Positions 24,894 through 33,543 of a stretch of DNA of 37,506 bases are shown here, one piece after another. The stretch is from JANQPX01 sp039197065 (GTDB lineage: Bacteria > Pseudomonadota > Alphaproteobacteria > Geminicoccales > Geminicoccaceae), in assembly GCA_039197065.1 (NCBI GenBank), contig JBCCUL010000020.1, positions 1 to 37,506 of the forward strand. Direction: 5' to 3'. The notes beneath the pieces are model-generated. The model saw nothing but the letters and a program-made list of their open reading frames with translations. It ran no database searches and had not been told where the DNA came from. A program made the translations under genes and the position numbers. The first letter of the stretch is position 1, and each line of letters opens with the position of its first letter.

Positions 24894-25679
24894 TCAGTCC
24901 TCCGCGCCTGTCAGATCCTGATAGGCATGCCAGCTGGCATAGCCGATCAGCGGCAGGGTGATCACCAGGCCCAGGAGAAAGGTCGCGATGCCGGCGCCGA
25001 CGAAGAGAACGATCAGAGCACCCCAAAGCAGCAGCGCGCCAGGGCTGGTCTTGACCGCCTGAATGCTGGTGGTGATCGCCGTGAACACGTTGTCGGCGGG
25101 GCGGTCCAGCAGAAGCGGGATCGAGATCACGCTGATCGCAAAGGAAATCAGGGCCAGCACGGCGCCTACCAGGCCGCCGATGATCAGGAACGGCAAGGCG
25201 TCGGGGCTGAGCAGGGTTTTCTGCACCAGCTGGTCGAGCGATGGCGGCTCAAGGCCGAAGAACAGCATGAAGATCATCGCTGCCAGTCTCAGCCAGGCGA
25301 ACATGAAAAGAAGCAGCGCCACGCCCATCAGCCCGATCTGGCCGCCATTTCGCTTCCAGGCCCCGAGCGCCGCCCCGAAGCTCACCGGCTCGCCCTGCTG
25401 TAAGCGCCTGCTCACCTCATAGAGCCCGACCGCAAACAACGGTCCGACGATCATGAAGCCGGCGGCAAGCGGTAAAGTAAGGTAGATCCAACCAAGGGCC
25501 CAAAGGCTGCCGATCAGGAGATAGCCGGCGGCCGCGAAGATCACGCCATAGCCGATGCTAATCGCCGGCGCCTGGCGAAAATCGGCGAACCCCTTGGCAA
25601 GCCAGGTCCAGGGCCGGTCCAGCGGGACCTTCTTGATCTCGATCGATGGCGTCGTCGGAATGGCGGTTGCTTCGGCCAT
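24894..25679 (-). CDS. DUF2189 integral membrane protein
   Basis: A 261-residue membrane protein with about six hydrophobic segments and the opening pattern of DUF2189: after a short cytoplasmic N-terminus, PWTWLAKGFADFRQAPAISIGYG leads into the first helix, and a RLQQGEPVSFGAALGAWKRNG loop separates the second and third. The family's biochemical role is unknown; genes for it often sit beside cytochrome oxidase or low-oxygen genes in alphaproteobacteria. Here it diverges from ccoN, and the FNR/FixK box at 25792-25807 lies about 115-130 bases upstream, where it could also act on this gene. The ribosome-binding site is weak (GCGAGA). Confidence 0.85.
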   Translation of the reverse strand: MAEATAIPTTPSIEIKKVPLDRPWTWLAKGFADFRQAPAISIGYGVIFAAAGYLLIGSLWALGWIYLTLPLAAGFMIVGPLFAVGLYEVSRRLQQGEPVSFGAALGAWKRNGGQIGLMGVALLLFMFAWLRLAAMIFMLFFGLEPPSLDQLVQKTLLSPDALPFLIIGGLVGAVLALISFAISVISIPLLLDRPADNVFTAITTSIQAVKTSPGALLLWGALIVLFVGAGIATFLLGLVITLPLIGYASWHAYQDLTGAED

Positions 25680-25791
25680 GGTGTCTCGCTCTTGTTCTGC
25701 GTCGAACCTTCTTCATTGAACTGCTTGATCGCGCAGGTTCAATCAATGCGACAATTCGCAGTCTATCATCGGACAAGTTGAGTGGGGATCC

Positions 25792-25807
25792 TTTGACATA
25801 TGTCAAA
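25792..25807. promoter_or_regulatory. FNR/FixK box in the ccoN promoter
   Basis: A perfect 16-base palindrome, TTTGACATATGTCAAA, matches the known FNR/FixK/Anr consensus TTGA-N6-TCAA. Its centre is at 25799.5. With the -10 proposed at 25829-25834 it falls at -41.5, the classic activating position. It is the likely target of the FixK-type regulator encoded at 33544-34251, and through that of FixLJ. Confidence 0.9.
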
Positions 25808-25828
25808 TTTCACAGCGCTCGGTTTCAT

Positions 25829-25841
25829 TATGCTGCGGTGC
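25829..25841 (+). promoter_or_regulatory. Proposed -10 element and start site of the cco operon
   Basis: TATGCT at 25829-25834 is a 4-of-6 match to TATAAT. A start site about seven bases on, near 25841, puts the FNR box centre at -41.5 and leaves a leader of about 32 bases. The site was chosen using the spacing rule, so it is not independent evidence. Confidence 0.5.
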
Positions 25842-25872
25842 AGAAGAGGCCATTGAGCGAGCGGAGAAGACC

Positions 25873-27357
25873 GTGACGGCAAGTACGATCGAAGCGGCGG
25901 AGATCGAGAGCGCCACCCCTGCCACCTACAACGAGGAGGTCGCGCGCTGGTTCGTGATCGCCACAGCCTTCTGGGGGGTCGTCGCCTTCCTGATGGGCAC
26001 GTTCATCGCGTTCCAGCTCGCCTACCCCGTCCTCAATCTCGGCCTCGAATATACCAGCTTCGGCAGGCTGCGCCCGGTCCACACCTCGGCCGCCATCTTC
26101 GCATTCGGCGGCAATGCGCTGCTCGCCACCTCCCTCTACGTGGTGCAGCGCACCTGCCGCGCCACGCTGTTCGGCGGCCCGGCGCTCGCCACCTTCCTGT
26201 TCTGGGGCTACCAGCTCTTCATCGTGCTCGCAGCAAGCGGCTATGTGCTGGGCGTCACCCAGGGGCGCGAATATGCCGAGCCCGAGTGGTATGTCGATCT
26301 CTGGCTGACCATCGTCTGGGTGGTCTATCTGGTGATCTTCGCCGGCACCATCTTGAAGCGCAAAGAACCCCACATCTACGTCGCCAACTGGTTCTACCTC
26401 GCCTTCATTCTCACCGTGGCGATGCTGCATATCGTCAACAATCTCGCCGTCCCGGTGTCGTTCTTCGGGATCAAGAGCTACTCGCTGTTCTCCGGCGTCC
26501 AGGACGCGCTGACCCAATGGTGGTATGGCCATAACGCCGTCGGCTTCTTCCTGACCGCCGGCTTCCTCGGCATGATGTACTACTTCGTGCCCAAGCAGGC
26601 CGAGCGCCCCGTCTATTCCTACCGCCTCTCCATCATCCACTTCTGGGCGCTGATCTTCCTCTACATCTGGGCAGGCCCCCACCACCTCCACTACACCGCG
26701 CTTCCCGACTGGGCGCAGATGCTCGGCATGACCTTCTCCGTCATGCTCTGGATGCCGTCCTGGGGCGGCATGATCAACGGCCTGATGACGCTTTCCGGCG
26801 CCTGGGACAAGCTGCGCACCGACCCGGTTCTGCGCATGCTGGTCGTCTCGATCGCCTTCTATGGCATGAGCACCTTCGAAGGCCCGCTGATGTCGATCCG
26901 CCAGGTGAACGCGCTCAGCCACTACACCGACTGGACTGTGGGCCACGTGCATTCCGGCGCTCTCGGCTGGGTCGCCTTCGTCTCCTTCGGCGCGCTCTAC
27001 TTCCTGACGCCGAGGCTCTGGGGACGAAAGCAGCTCTACTCCCTCAAGCTGGTCGAGGTGCATTTCTGGATCGCGACCCTGGGCATCGTTCTCTACATCA
27101 CCGCGATGTGGGTCTCCGGCATCATGCAGGGCCTGATGTGGCGCTCATACGATGAGCTCGGTTTTCTGCAGTACGCCTTCATTGAAACTGTGGAAGCCAT
27201 GCATCCGTTCTACGTGATCCGGGCCTTTGGCGGCGTGCTGTTCCTCACGGGCGCCCTGGTCATGGTCTACAACCTCTGGCGCACCGCACGAGGCGACATA
27301 CGCACTGAAGAACGGTTGGGTGTAGCGCCGGTGGCTGCCGCCACCCCTGCGGAGTGA
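25873..27357 (+). CDS. ccoN: cbb3-type cytochrome c oxidase subunit I
   Basis: The catalytic subunit of the high-affinity cbb3 terminal oxidase, in the inner membrane, reducing oxygen and pumping protons at low oxygen. The 494 residues form about 12 helices. Metal ligands can be placed: His70 (RPVHTSA) and His360 for low-spin heme b, His220 (WWYGHNAVG) and His270-His271 (GPHHLHY) for CuB, His358 (GHVHSG) for heme b3, and Tyr264 in FLYIWAGPHH at the position of the cross-linked tyrosine. Spacing 220-264-270-358-360 equals that of the Pseudomonas enzyme. Start is GTG at 25873; there is no strong ribosome-binding site. The FNR/FixK box lies about 75 bases upstream. It heads an operon reaching to ccoS at 33510. 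Confidence 0.97.
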   Translation: MTASTIEAAEIESATPATYNEEVARWFVIATAFWGVVAFLMGTFIAFQLAYPVLNLGLEYTSFGRLRPVHTSAAIFAFGGNALLATSLYVVQRTCRATLFGGPALATFLFWGYQLFIVLAASGYVLGVTQGREYAEPEWYVDLWLTIVWVVYLVIFAGTILKRKEPHIYVANWFYLAFILTVAMLHIVNNLAVPVSFFGIKSYSLFSGVQDALTQWWYGHNAVGFFLTAGFLGMMYYFVPKQAERPVYSYRLSIIHFWALIFLYIWAGPHHLHYTALPDWAQMLGMTFSVMLWMPSWGGMINGLMTLSGAWDKLRTDPVLRMLVVSIAFYGMSTFEGPLMSIRQVNALSHYTDWTVGHVHSGALGWVAFVSFGALYFLTPRLWGRKQLYSLKLVEVHFWIATLGIVLYITAMWVSGIMQGLMWRSYDELGFLQYAFIETVEAMHPFYVIRAFGGVLFLTGALVMVYNLWRTARGDIRTEERLGVAPVAAATPAE

Positions 27358-27363
27358 CGTGTT

Positions 27364-28089
27364 ATGTGGAAAAAACACGAAAAGATCGAAACCAACGTCG
27401 TTCTGATGGCGGCGCTCACCCTGGTCACCGTGTCCATCGGCGGCCTCGTCGAAATCGTGCCGCTCTACACCATCGAGAGCACCATCGAGGAGGTCGACGG
27501 CGTCCGTCCCTATTCGCCGCTCGAGCTCGCTGGCCGCAACATCTACATCCGGGAGGGTTGCTACAACTGCCACAGCCAGATGATTCGCCCGTTCCGCGAC
27601 GAGGTCGAGCGCTACGGCCATTACAGCCTCGCCGCCGAGAGCATGTACGATCACCCGTTCCAGTGGGGCTCGAAGCGCACCGGACCGGATCTGGCGCGGG
27701 TCGGCGGCAAATATTCCGACGACTGGCATGTCGCCCATATGATCAAGCCGCAGGACGTCGTCCCTGAGTCGATCATGCCGCCCTACCCGCATCTAGCCGA
27801 GCGCAGCATCGATGGCGAGGATATCGCTGATCATCTGAGAGCCAATGTCGCCGTCGGCGTTCCCTACAGCGAGGAGATGATCGCCTCGGCGCGCGCCGAT
27901 CTCTCGGCCCAGGCCGATCCGGACGGCGATCACGACGAGCTGCTCGTCCGCTATCCCAAAGCCGCGGTCGGTGATTTCGACGGTGATCCCGGTCGTCTGA
28001 CCGAGATGGATGCGATCATCGCCTATCTTCAGATCCTCGGTCAGATGGTCGATTTCACCGACATCCAGACCGAAGACATTCTGCAGTAG
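27364..28089 (+). CDS. ccoO: cbb3 oxidase subunit II, membrane-bound monoheme cytochrome c
   Basis: A 241-residue membrane-anchored cytochrome c subunit that takes electrons into CcoN. The N-terminal anchor is at about 10-32; the single heme c motif CYNCH is at 66-70, with the axial Met probably in SIMPPYPH at about 137. The sequence DHPFQWGSKRTGPDLARVGGKY is typical of CcoO. It starts 6 bases after ccoN and is followed at 9 bases by ccoQ. Confidence 0.96.
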   Translation: MWKKHEKIETNVVLMAALTLVTVSIGGLVEIVPLYTIESTIEEVDGVRPYSPLELAGRNIYIREGCYNCHSQMIRPFRDEVERYGHYSLAAESMYDHPFQWGSKRTGPDLARVGGKYSDDWHVAHMIKPQDVVPESIMPPYPHLAERSIDGEDIADHLRANVAVGVPYSEEMIASARADLSAQADPDGDHDELLVRYPKAAVGDFDGDPGRLTEMDAIIAYLQILGQMVDFTDIQTEDILQ

Positions 28090-28098
28090 AGAGCGCTC

Positions 28099-28308
28099 AT
28101 GTTCGAAGAGATCTACCATCTCGCCAACACGCTCTGGCCGCTTTGGGGCATGATCCTGTTCCTCGGAATCGTCGCCTGGGCGTTTTGGCCGAGCAACAAG
28201 TCCAAGTTCGAGGCCCACGGTCAAATTCCGTTGGATGACGACGAGCCGGAACGCCCTTCCGCGCCCAAGACCAAAAGCCAAAACGCAGAAAGCAGCAGGA
28301 CGGATTAG
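28099..28308 (+). CDS. ccoQ: cbb3 oxidase small subunit IV
   Basis: A 69-residue protein with one membrane helix (about 12-30, PLWGMILFLGIVAWAFWPSNK) and a charged cytoplasmic tail rich in acidic residues. Position between ccoO and ccoP and the WPSNK ending of the helix are diagnostic. CcoQ helps stabilise the oxidase complex. Its stop lies 3 bases before the ccoP start. No strong ribosome-binding site (AGAGAGCG). Confidence 0.92.
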   Translation: MFEEIYHLANTLWPLWGMILFLGIVAWAFWPSNKSKFEAHGQIPLDDDEPERPSAPKTKSQNAESSRTD

Positions 28309-28311
28309 CTC

Positions 28312-29175
28312 ATGCCGACCAAAGTCGAAAAGGACGACGTCACCGGTCTGGAAACCACAGGCCATGAGTGGGACGGCATCAAGGAGCTGAACCGGCCGCT
28401 CCCCAAATGGTGGCTCTACACCTTCTACGCGACCATCGTCTACGCCTTCATCTATTGGGTGCTCTACCCGAGCTGGCCCTACTTCACCGGCTATTTCGGC
28501 GGCATCATCGGCGGCAATCAGCGTGTCGACCTGGACGCGCGCCTCGCCGAAGCAAGGGCGGCGCAGGCAGAATATCTGGATCGCGTCGCCGCCGCGTCGA
28601 CCGAGGAGATCCTGGCCGATCCCGATCTCTTGACCTTCGCCATGGCTGGCGGCGAATCAGCGTTCGCCGATAACTGCGCGCCCTGCCACGGCCTGGGCGG
28701 CGCCGGCCAGGGCCCCTACCCCGCGCTCGGCGACGACGACTGGATCTGGGGCGGGACGCTGGACGAGATCCAATACACCATCAACCATGGGATCAGGAAC
28801 GCCAGCGACGATGCGCATTTCAACGAAATGCCGGCTTATGGTCAGATTCTCGAGCGCGAGGACATCGTCGCGGTCGCCAATTACGTTCTGTCCCTGTCTG
28901 ACAGCCAGCATGACGCTGGTCTGCTGGAGCAGGGTGCGGTGATCTACGAAGAGAATTGCGCAGCCTGTCATGGTGAACAGGGAGAGGGCATTGTCGAGCT
29001 TGGCGCGCCCAACCTTGCGGACCAGATCTGGCTCTATGGCGGCAGCGAGGAGGAGGTGATCCAGCAGATCAGCAATCCGCAGCTTGGCGTCATGCCACCC
29101 TGGATCGGCCGTCTCGACGAGGAGACCATCAAGAGCCTCACCGTCTATGTCCACACTTTGGGCGGTGGCCGGTAG
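28312..29175 (+). CDS. ccoP: cbb3 oxidase subunit III, diheme cytochrome c
   Basis: A 287-residue diheme cytochrome c that passes electrons from soluble or membrane cytochrome c to CcoO. After a short N-terminus with the hallmark G-H-x-W-D-G-I-x-E-L-N-x-P-L-P-x-W-W, one membrane helix (about 34-60) is followed by two cytochrome c domains with CAPCH at 122-126 and CAACH at 216-220. The axial methionines are likely those in FNEMPAYG and LGVMPPWIG. It ends 12 bases before ccoG. Confidence 0.96.
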   Translation: MPTKVEKDDVTGLETTGHEWDGIKELNRPLPKWWLYTFYATIVYAFIYWVLYPSWPYFTGYFGGIIGGNQRVDLDARLAEARAAQAEYLDRVAAASTEEILADPDLLTFAMAGGESAFADNCAPCHGLGGAGQGPYPALGDDDWIWGGTLDEIQYTINHGIRNASDDAHFNEMPAYGQILEREDIVAVANYVLSLSDSQHDAGLLEQGAVIYEENCAACHGEQGEGIVELGAPNLADQIWLYGGSEEEVIQQISNPQLGVMPPWIGRLDEETIKSLTVYVHTLGGGR

Positions 29176-29187
29176 GTCCGAGGCGAT

Positions 29188-30663
29188 ATGGACGCAGCTG
29201 CCGACAGTGACGCCGTTCAGAAAGAAGACGCGCGATCCTTCAAGGAACTGAAGGAAAACCCGCTCTACATCGATCGCGTCCAGATCTATCCGAAGGCGGT
29301 CAGCGGCTTCTTCCGCCGGATCAAATGGGCGGCGCTGATCGTTCTTCTCGGCCTCTATTACATCGTGCCCTGGATCAGGTGGGATCGCGGCCCCACCGCG
29401 CCGGACCAGGCCGTTCTGGTCGATATGCCCGGCCGCCGTCTCTACTTCTTCTTCATCGAGATCTGGCCGCAGGAGATCTACTATCTGACCTTTCTCCTGA
29501 TGGCCGCTGCCTTCGGCCTGTTTCTCGCCACCGCCATCGGCGGCCGTGTCTGGTGCGGCTTCGCCTGCCCGCAGACGGTCTGGACCGATCTCTTCATGTG
29601 GATCGAGCGCAAGATCCAGGGCGACCGCTCGGCGCGCATCCGGCTTGAGAAGCAACCCTGGTCGTTGGACAAGTTCCGGAAGAAAGCGGCCACCCACGCC
29701 GCCTGGATCCTGATCGCGGCGGCGACGGGCGGCGCCTGGATCATGTATTTCAACGACGCGCCTACGGTCACCTATGAGCTCATCACAGGCCAGGCCAGCC
29801 TCGCGGTCTACTTCTTCTTCGGCCTCTTCACCTTCACAACCTATCTGCTCGCCGGCTGGGCGCGCGAACAGGTCTGCACCTATATGTGCCCCTGGCCGCG
29901 CATCCAGGCCGCGCTCCTAGACCAGGACAGCTACGTCGTCACTTATGAAAAATGGCGCGGCGAGCCGCGTGGGCCCCACAAGAAGGGCGCCACCTGGGAG
30001 GGACGCGGCGACTGCGTCGCCTGCAATCAGTGCGTCGCGGTTTGTCCGATGGGCATCGACATTCGGGACGGTCTGCAGCTCGAATGCATCGGCTGCGGCC
30101 TTTGCGTCGACGCCTGCAACGGCGTCATGGAGAAGGTCGGCCGGCCGCTGAACCTGATCACCCTCGATACCGAGCGCAACCAGTTCAACCGGCAGGACGG
30201 CAAGCCGACCGAGAGCCGGCTGGTGCGACCGCGGACCGTCATCTACGTCGTCATCCTCGCCGTTCTCGGCATCGGCGTGCTGCTCGGTCTGACCGGCCGC
30301 GTCGGCCTCGATCTCAACGTGCTCCACGATCGCAACCCGCTGTTCGTCAAGCTTGCCGATGGGTCGATCCGAAACGGCTACACCGTCAAGGTTCTGAACC
30401 GCGTGCGCGAGCCCAAGACCTACGCGCTCACCGTCGATGGCCTGGAAGGCGCCACGCTGAGCGTGCTCGGCAGAGAAAACGAGGCCGATGGTGCGGCCAT
30501 CCTCGACGCCAAGCCCGATCAGGTCTCGACCTACCGCCTGTTCGTCACCTTGCCGCCGTCGGCGGCGGATGCTGAACCTGTGATGAGCTTCGATGTGGTG
30601 CTGACGGATCAGGCAAGCGACGAGAGCTTCAATTTCGAGACGATCTTTAGAGGGCCGGAGTGA
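29188..30663 (+). CDS. ccoG: Cytochrome c oxidase accessory protein CcoG (RdxA/FixG)
   Basis: A 491-residue membrane ferredoxin needed in other species for cbb3 maturation, where it reduces copper for delivery to CuB. About five helices flank a 4Fe-4S domain with Cys276, 279, 282, 286 (CVACNQCVAVC) and Cys300, 303, 306, 310 (CIGCGLCVDAC). The extra cysteines of the membrane part are in WCGFACPQT and CTYMCPW. A periplasmic Ig-like domain fills the C-terminus (about 385-491). ATG follows GAGG at 5 bases; its TGA overlaps the ccoH ATG. Confidence 0.95.
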   Translation: MDAAADSDAVQKEDARSFKELKENPLYIDRVQIYPKAVSGFFRRIKWAALIVLLGLYYIVPWIRWDRGPTAPDQAVLVDMPGRRLYFFFIEIWPQEIYYLTFLLMAAAFGLFLATAIGGRVWCGFACPQTVWTDLFMWIERKIQGDRSARIRLEKQPWSLDKFRKKAATHAAWILIAAATGGAWIMYFNDAPTVTYELITGQASLAVYFFFGLFTFTTYLLAGWAREQVCTYMCPWPRIQAALLDQDSYVVTYEKWRGEPRGPHKKGATWEGRGDCVACNQCVAVCPMGIDIRDGLQLECIGCGLCVDACNGVMEKVGRPLNLITLDTERNQFNRQDGKPTESRLVRPRTVIYVVILAVLGIGVLLGLTGRVGLDLNVLHDRNPLFVKLADGSIRNGYTVKVLNRVREPKTYALTVDGLEGATLSVLGRENEADGAAILDAKPDQVSTYRLFVTLPPSAADAEPVMSFDVVLTDQASDESFNFETIFRGPE

Positions 30664-31187
30664 TGGCGATGACCATACGGACAGACTCTGAGTTACCGTC
30701 AACAGAGGCCGGCGTCCGGTCTGGCCGATGGATTCCTTGGGTATTTGTCGGGCTCTTTGGGATCGTGCTGATCGCCAACGGCACCATGATCACGGTGGCC
30801 ATCTCCACCTTCACCGGCATGGAGACCACCAGCCCTTATAAGAAAGGCCTCTCTTACAATAAGCGTCTCGATGCTGCGGCGGCGCAGGAGAAGCTGGGCT
30901 GGACAGCGTCTCTCGATGCCGAGGCCGGCGAGGACGAGATGATGATCGTGACCTTCGCGCTCGAAGACCGGGACGGGATGCCGGTCGCCGCCGCTGACAT
31001 CACGGCAACGATCGATCGTCCACTGCAAGATGGCCTGGATCAGACCGTCATCTTCGAGGAGACTGCGAGTGGCCGCTACACCGCGACGGTCGATCTGCCG
31101 CTCAAGGGCCAGTGGGAAGTGGCGCTCAGCGCCGAGGCCCGCGGCAGCCGCTATCAACTCACCGAACGCATCCAGGTCCCGAAATGA
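30663..31187 (+). CDS. ccoH: FixH-family protein
   Basis: A 174-residue single-anchor protein: membrane helix at about 23-46 (IPWVFVGLFGIVLIANGTMITVAI), then a periplasmic beta domain. The sequence TTSPYKKGLSYNKRLDA(A)AAQ and the final LPLKGQWEVALSA are typical of FixH/CcoH, which helps assemble cbb3 with the copper pump. Several start codons cluster: ATG 30663 overlaps the ccoG TGA, while ATG 30669 has the better distance (8 bases) to GGAG. The stop overlaps ccoI in ATGA. Confidence 0.9.
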   Translation: MAMTIRTDSELPSTEAGVRSGRWIPWVFVGLFGIVLIANGTMITVAISTFTGMETTSPYKKGLSYNKRLDAAAAQEKLGWTASLDAEAGEDEMMIVTFALEDRDGMPVAAADITATIDRPLQDGLDQTVIFEETASGRYTATVDLPLKGQWEVALSAEARGSRYQLTERIQVPK

Positions 31188-33382
31188 CCACATCAAGCCT
31201 CGCCCTCCAACCTCAAGACGGAACGGCCGAGCCAGGCACATCTCAAGTCCAGCCTGAAAGCGCTGCTTTCATGGTGGAGAATGCGCATTGCGGGGGGTGT
31301 CTTCGAAAGATCGAGCGTGAGGTTGGGGCGCTTCCCGGCATCTCATCGGTGCGCTTTAACCTGACCACGCGGCGGCTCTCGGTTCAGCATGACGGGGCGC
31401 TTGGCAGGACCGAGGAGGTGGCCGCGCGCATGGGCGCGCTCGGCTTTCCCGCGCGTCCCTTCGATCCCGACGCCCTTGGCTCCGCGGACGCCCATGCCGA
31501 GAAAATCCTGCTGCGCGCCATGTCGGTCGCCGGCTTCGCCGCCGCCAATGTCATGCTAATGTCGGTCTCGGTCTGGTCCGGATCCGATATGGGCGAAGCG
31601 ACTCGTTCCTTGCTCCATTGGTTCTCCGCCCTGATCGTGCTGCCCGCCGTCGTCTATGCCGGCCGGCCCTTCTTCAAGTCAGCGCTCGGCGCGCTCGCCA
31701 AGCGTCAGACCAATATGGACGTGCCGATCTCGCTGGCGATCATGCTGGCATCAGGCATGTCGTTGTTCGAGACCATCCGCGGCGGGGAGCATGTCTATTT
31801 CGAGAGCGCGATCATGCTGCTCTTCTTCCTGCTGCTCGGCCGTTATCTCGATCGCCGCGCCCGCGGCAAGGCGCGCCACGCGGCCGAGAGCCTGCTCAGC
31901 CTTGACAACACGTCGATCAGCGTGATCGGCGCCGATGGCAGGCAGCGCCTGTTGCCGTCGAAGGATGCGACGATCGGCATGCGCGTCGCGGTCGCCGCCG
32001 GGGAGCGCATCGGCGTCGACGGCCGGGTGGTGCAGGGACGCTCCGAGGTCGACACCAGCCTGATCACCGGGGAGACTGTGCCGGCCGCGCTCGACATCGG
32101 CGATCAGCTGTTCGCCGGCACCCTCAATATCGCAGCCCCGATCGAGCTTGAGATCACCGCCGTCGGCGAGGACACGCTGCTCGCCGAGATCGTCCGCCTG
32201 ATGGAAGTCGCCGAGCAGCGCCGCGGCCGCCATGTCGTCCTCGCGGACCGCATCGCCGGCTGGTACGCGCCTGTCGTCCACGCCCTGGCGCTGGCTACCT
32301 TCCTCGGCTGGACGCTGCTGATGGGAGCGGCCTGGCAGACCGCCCTTCTCTACGCCGTCTCGGTCCTGATCATCACCTGCCCCTGCGCCCTCGGCCTCGC
32401 CGTGCCCGCGGTCCAGGTGATCGCCAGCGGTTCGCTGCTGAAACGCGGCATCCTTCTCAAATCCGCCACCGCCCTCGAACGCCTGGCCGAGGTCGACACC
32501 GTCGTCTTCGACAAGACCGGCACCCTCACCGAGGGTGGGGTTATGCTGCGCGGTGATTTGGATGTGGCGGAGGTGGATCTTCGGCTGGCGGCGTCGCTTG
32601 CTGCGGTCAGCCGTCATCCGTTGTCCAAGGCGATTGCCGCGGCGTCACCCGAGACGGCGCCTGCCGTCGGTGTCGAGGAGGTGCCGGGCATGGGGCTTCG
32701 GCTGCAGACCGAAGCTGGCGAGGTCCGTCTCGGCAGCCGGCGCTGGTGCGGCATCGATGCCGAGACGGAGGATGAGACCGGCCCCGAACTTTGGCTCGCG
32801 ACCGCCGACGGTCGGTATGTGCATTTCACCTTCGACGACCATTTGCGCAGTGATTCCGAGGCGACGGTCGCCGATTTGCAGGCCCGTGCATTTTCGGTCG
32901 CCATGCTGTCCGGAGATCGCCCGAAAGCGGTTGATGCGGTTGCGGAAACGCTCGGAATCGCGCGCTGGCAGGCGGCCTGCACGCCCGCAGACAAGGTCGA
33001 AAAGCTGGAGCAGCTCGCCGCCGACGGCCATCGCGTTCTCATGGTCGGCGACGGCCTGAACGACGCCGCCGCTCTCTCCGCTGCCCATGTCTCCCTCTCG
33101 CCGGCCTCCGCGATCGACATCAGCCAGGCCGCCGCAGACGCCGTGTTCCAAGGTGCTCGTCTCGAACCCGTAGCAGAGACACTTAGAGTGGCGAGGTCCG
33201 CGTCGGACCTGGTCCGGCAGAACCTGACGCTTGCGCTTGCCTATAACGTCATTACCATCCCGCTCGCCGTCGCCGGCCAGGTAACGCCGCTGATCGCCGC
33301 CATCTGCATGTCGGCCTCATCGCTGATCGTGGTCGGCAACGCGCTCAGGCTCGGCAGAGGAGGTTCGTCATGGACGTCCTGA
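31184..33382 (+). CDS. ccoI: Copper-transporting P1B-type ATPase (CcoI/FixI)
   Basis: A 732-residue P-type ATPase that exports copper to the periplasm for the cbb3 copper site. The N-terminal heavy-metal domain has Cys36 and Cys39 (HCGGC); eight or so helices surround the CPC motif at 399-401 (TCPCALGLAVP); the catalytic Asp443 is in DKTGT; the hinge GDGLNDAA is at 622-629. The ATG at 31184 overlaps the ccoH stop (ATGA); a longer frame from 31112 overlaps ccoH and is not preferred. It is slow-type by its location in a cco operon (compare CopA2). The segment 32520-33000 uses somewhat more G/T-ending codons than its surroundings. Confidence 0.95.
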   Translation: MTTSSLALQPQDGTAEPGTSQVQPESAAFMVENAHCGGCLRKIEREVGALPGISSVRFNLTTRRLSVQHDGALGRTEEVAARMGALGFPARPFDPDALGSADAHAEKILLRAMSVAGFAAANVMLMSVSVWSGSDMGEATRSLLHWFSALIVLPAVVYAGRPFFKSALGALAKRQTNMDVPISLAIMLASGMSLFETIRGGEHVYFESAIMLLFFLLLGRYLDRRARGKARHAAESLLSLDNTSISVIGADGRQRLLPSKDATIGMRVAVAAGERIGVDGRVVQGRSEVDTSLITGETVPAALDIGDQLFAGTLNIAAPIELEITAVGEDTLLAEIVRLMEVAEQRRGRHVVLADRIAGWYAPVVHALALATFLGWTLLMGAAWQTALLYAVSVLIITCPCALGLAVPAVQVIASGSLLKRGILLKSATALERLAEVDTVVFDKTGTLTEGGVMLRGDLDVAEVDLRLAASLAAVSRHPLSKAIAAASPETAPAVGVEEVPGMGLRLQTEAGEVRLGSRRWCGIDAETEDETGPELWLATADGRYVHFTFDDHLRSDSEATVADLQARAFSVAMLSGDRPKAVDAVAETLGIARWQAACTPADKVEKLEQLAADGHRVLMVGDGLNDAAALSAAHVSLSPASAIDISQAAADAVFQGARLEPVAETLRVARSASDLVRQNLTLALAYNVITIPLAVAGQVTPLIAAICMSASSLIVVGNALRLGRGGSSWTS

Positions 33383-33510
33383 TCTACCTCATCCCGATCG
33401 CGCTTTTCCTAGGCCTTTTGGGCCTTGCCGCCTTTCTCTGGGCCTTGCGCGATGGTCAGTTCGATGATCTGGACGGCGCCGCCGAACGCGCTCTGTTCGA
33501 CGACGATTGA
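33370..33510 (+). CDS. ccoS: cbb3 oxidase maturation protein CcoS
   Basis: A 46-residue protein with one N-terminal membrane helix (VLIYLIPIALFLGLLGLAAFLWAL) followed by the family hallmark R-D-G-Q-F-D-D-L-D and a short acidic tail with AERALFDDD. CcoS is needed in other bacteria for inserting copper and heme into cbb3. The ATG at 33370 is preceded by GAGGAGG at 7 bases, a strong ribosome-binding site, and lies inside the end of ccoI, overlapping it by 13 bases in another frame. It closes the operon; fixK converges on it across a 33-base gap. Confidence 0.95.
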   Translation: MDVLIYLIPIALFLGLLGLAAFLWALRDGQFDDLDGAAERALFDDD

Positions 33511-33543
33511 GACGGCGGAAGGCGCGAGAAACGTCTTCCCTGA

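Noticed and set aside
25725..25750. Second FNR-like site TTGA...TCAA near 25727-25744
   Set aside because: The half-sites are ten bases apart instead of six, so it does not fit an FNR/FixK box.
25828..27063. A 411-codon open frame antisense to ccoN
   Set aside because: It lies wholly opposite a certain ccoN, has no ribosome-binding site or domain, and its composition (Asp/Glu/His/Gly-rich) is typical of antisense frames in GC-rich genes.
28657..29697. A 346-codon frame antisense to ccoP and ccoG
   Set aside because: It crosses two certain genes on the other strand and shows no protein features.
32520..33000. Shift in codon use inside ccoI as a sign of gene conversion
   Set aside because: The change is modest, was judged by eye, and the protein motifs run through without a break; it needs a computed codon profile to mean anything.
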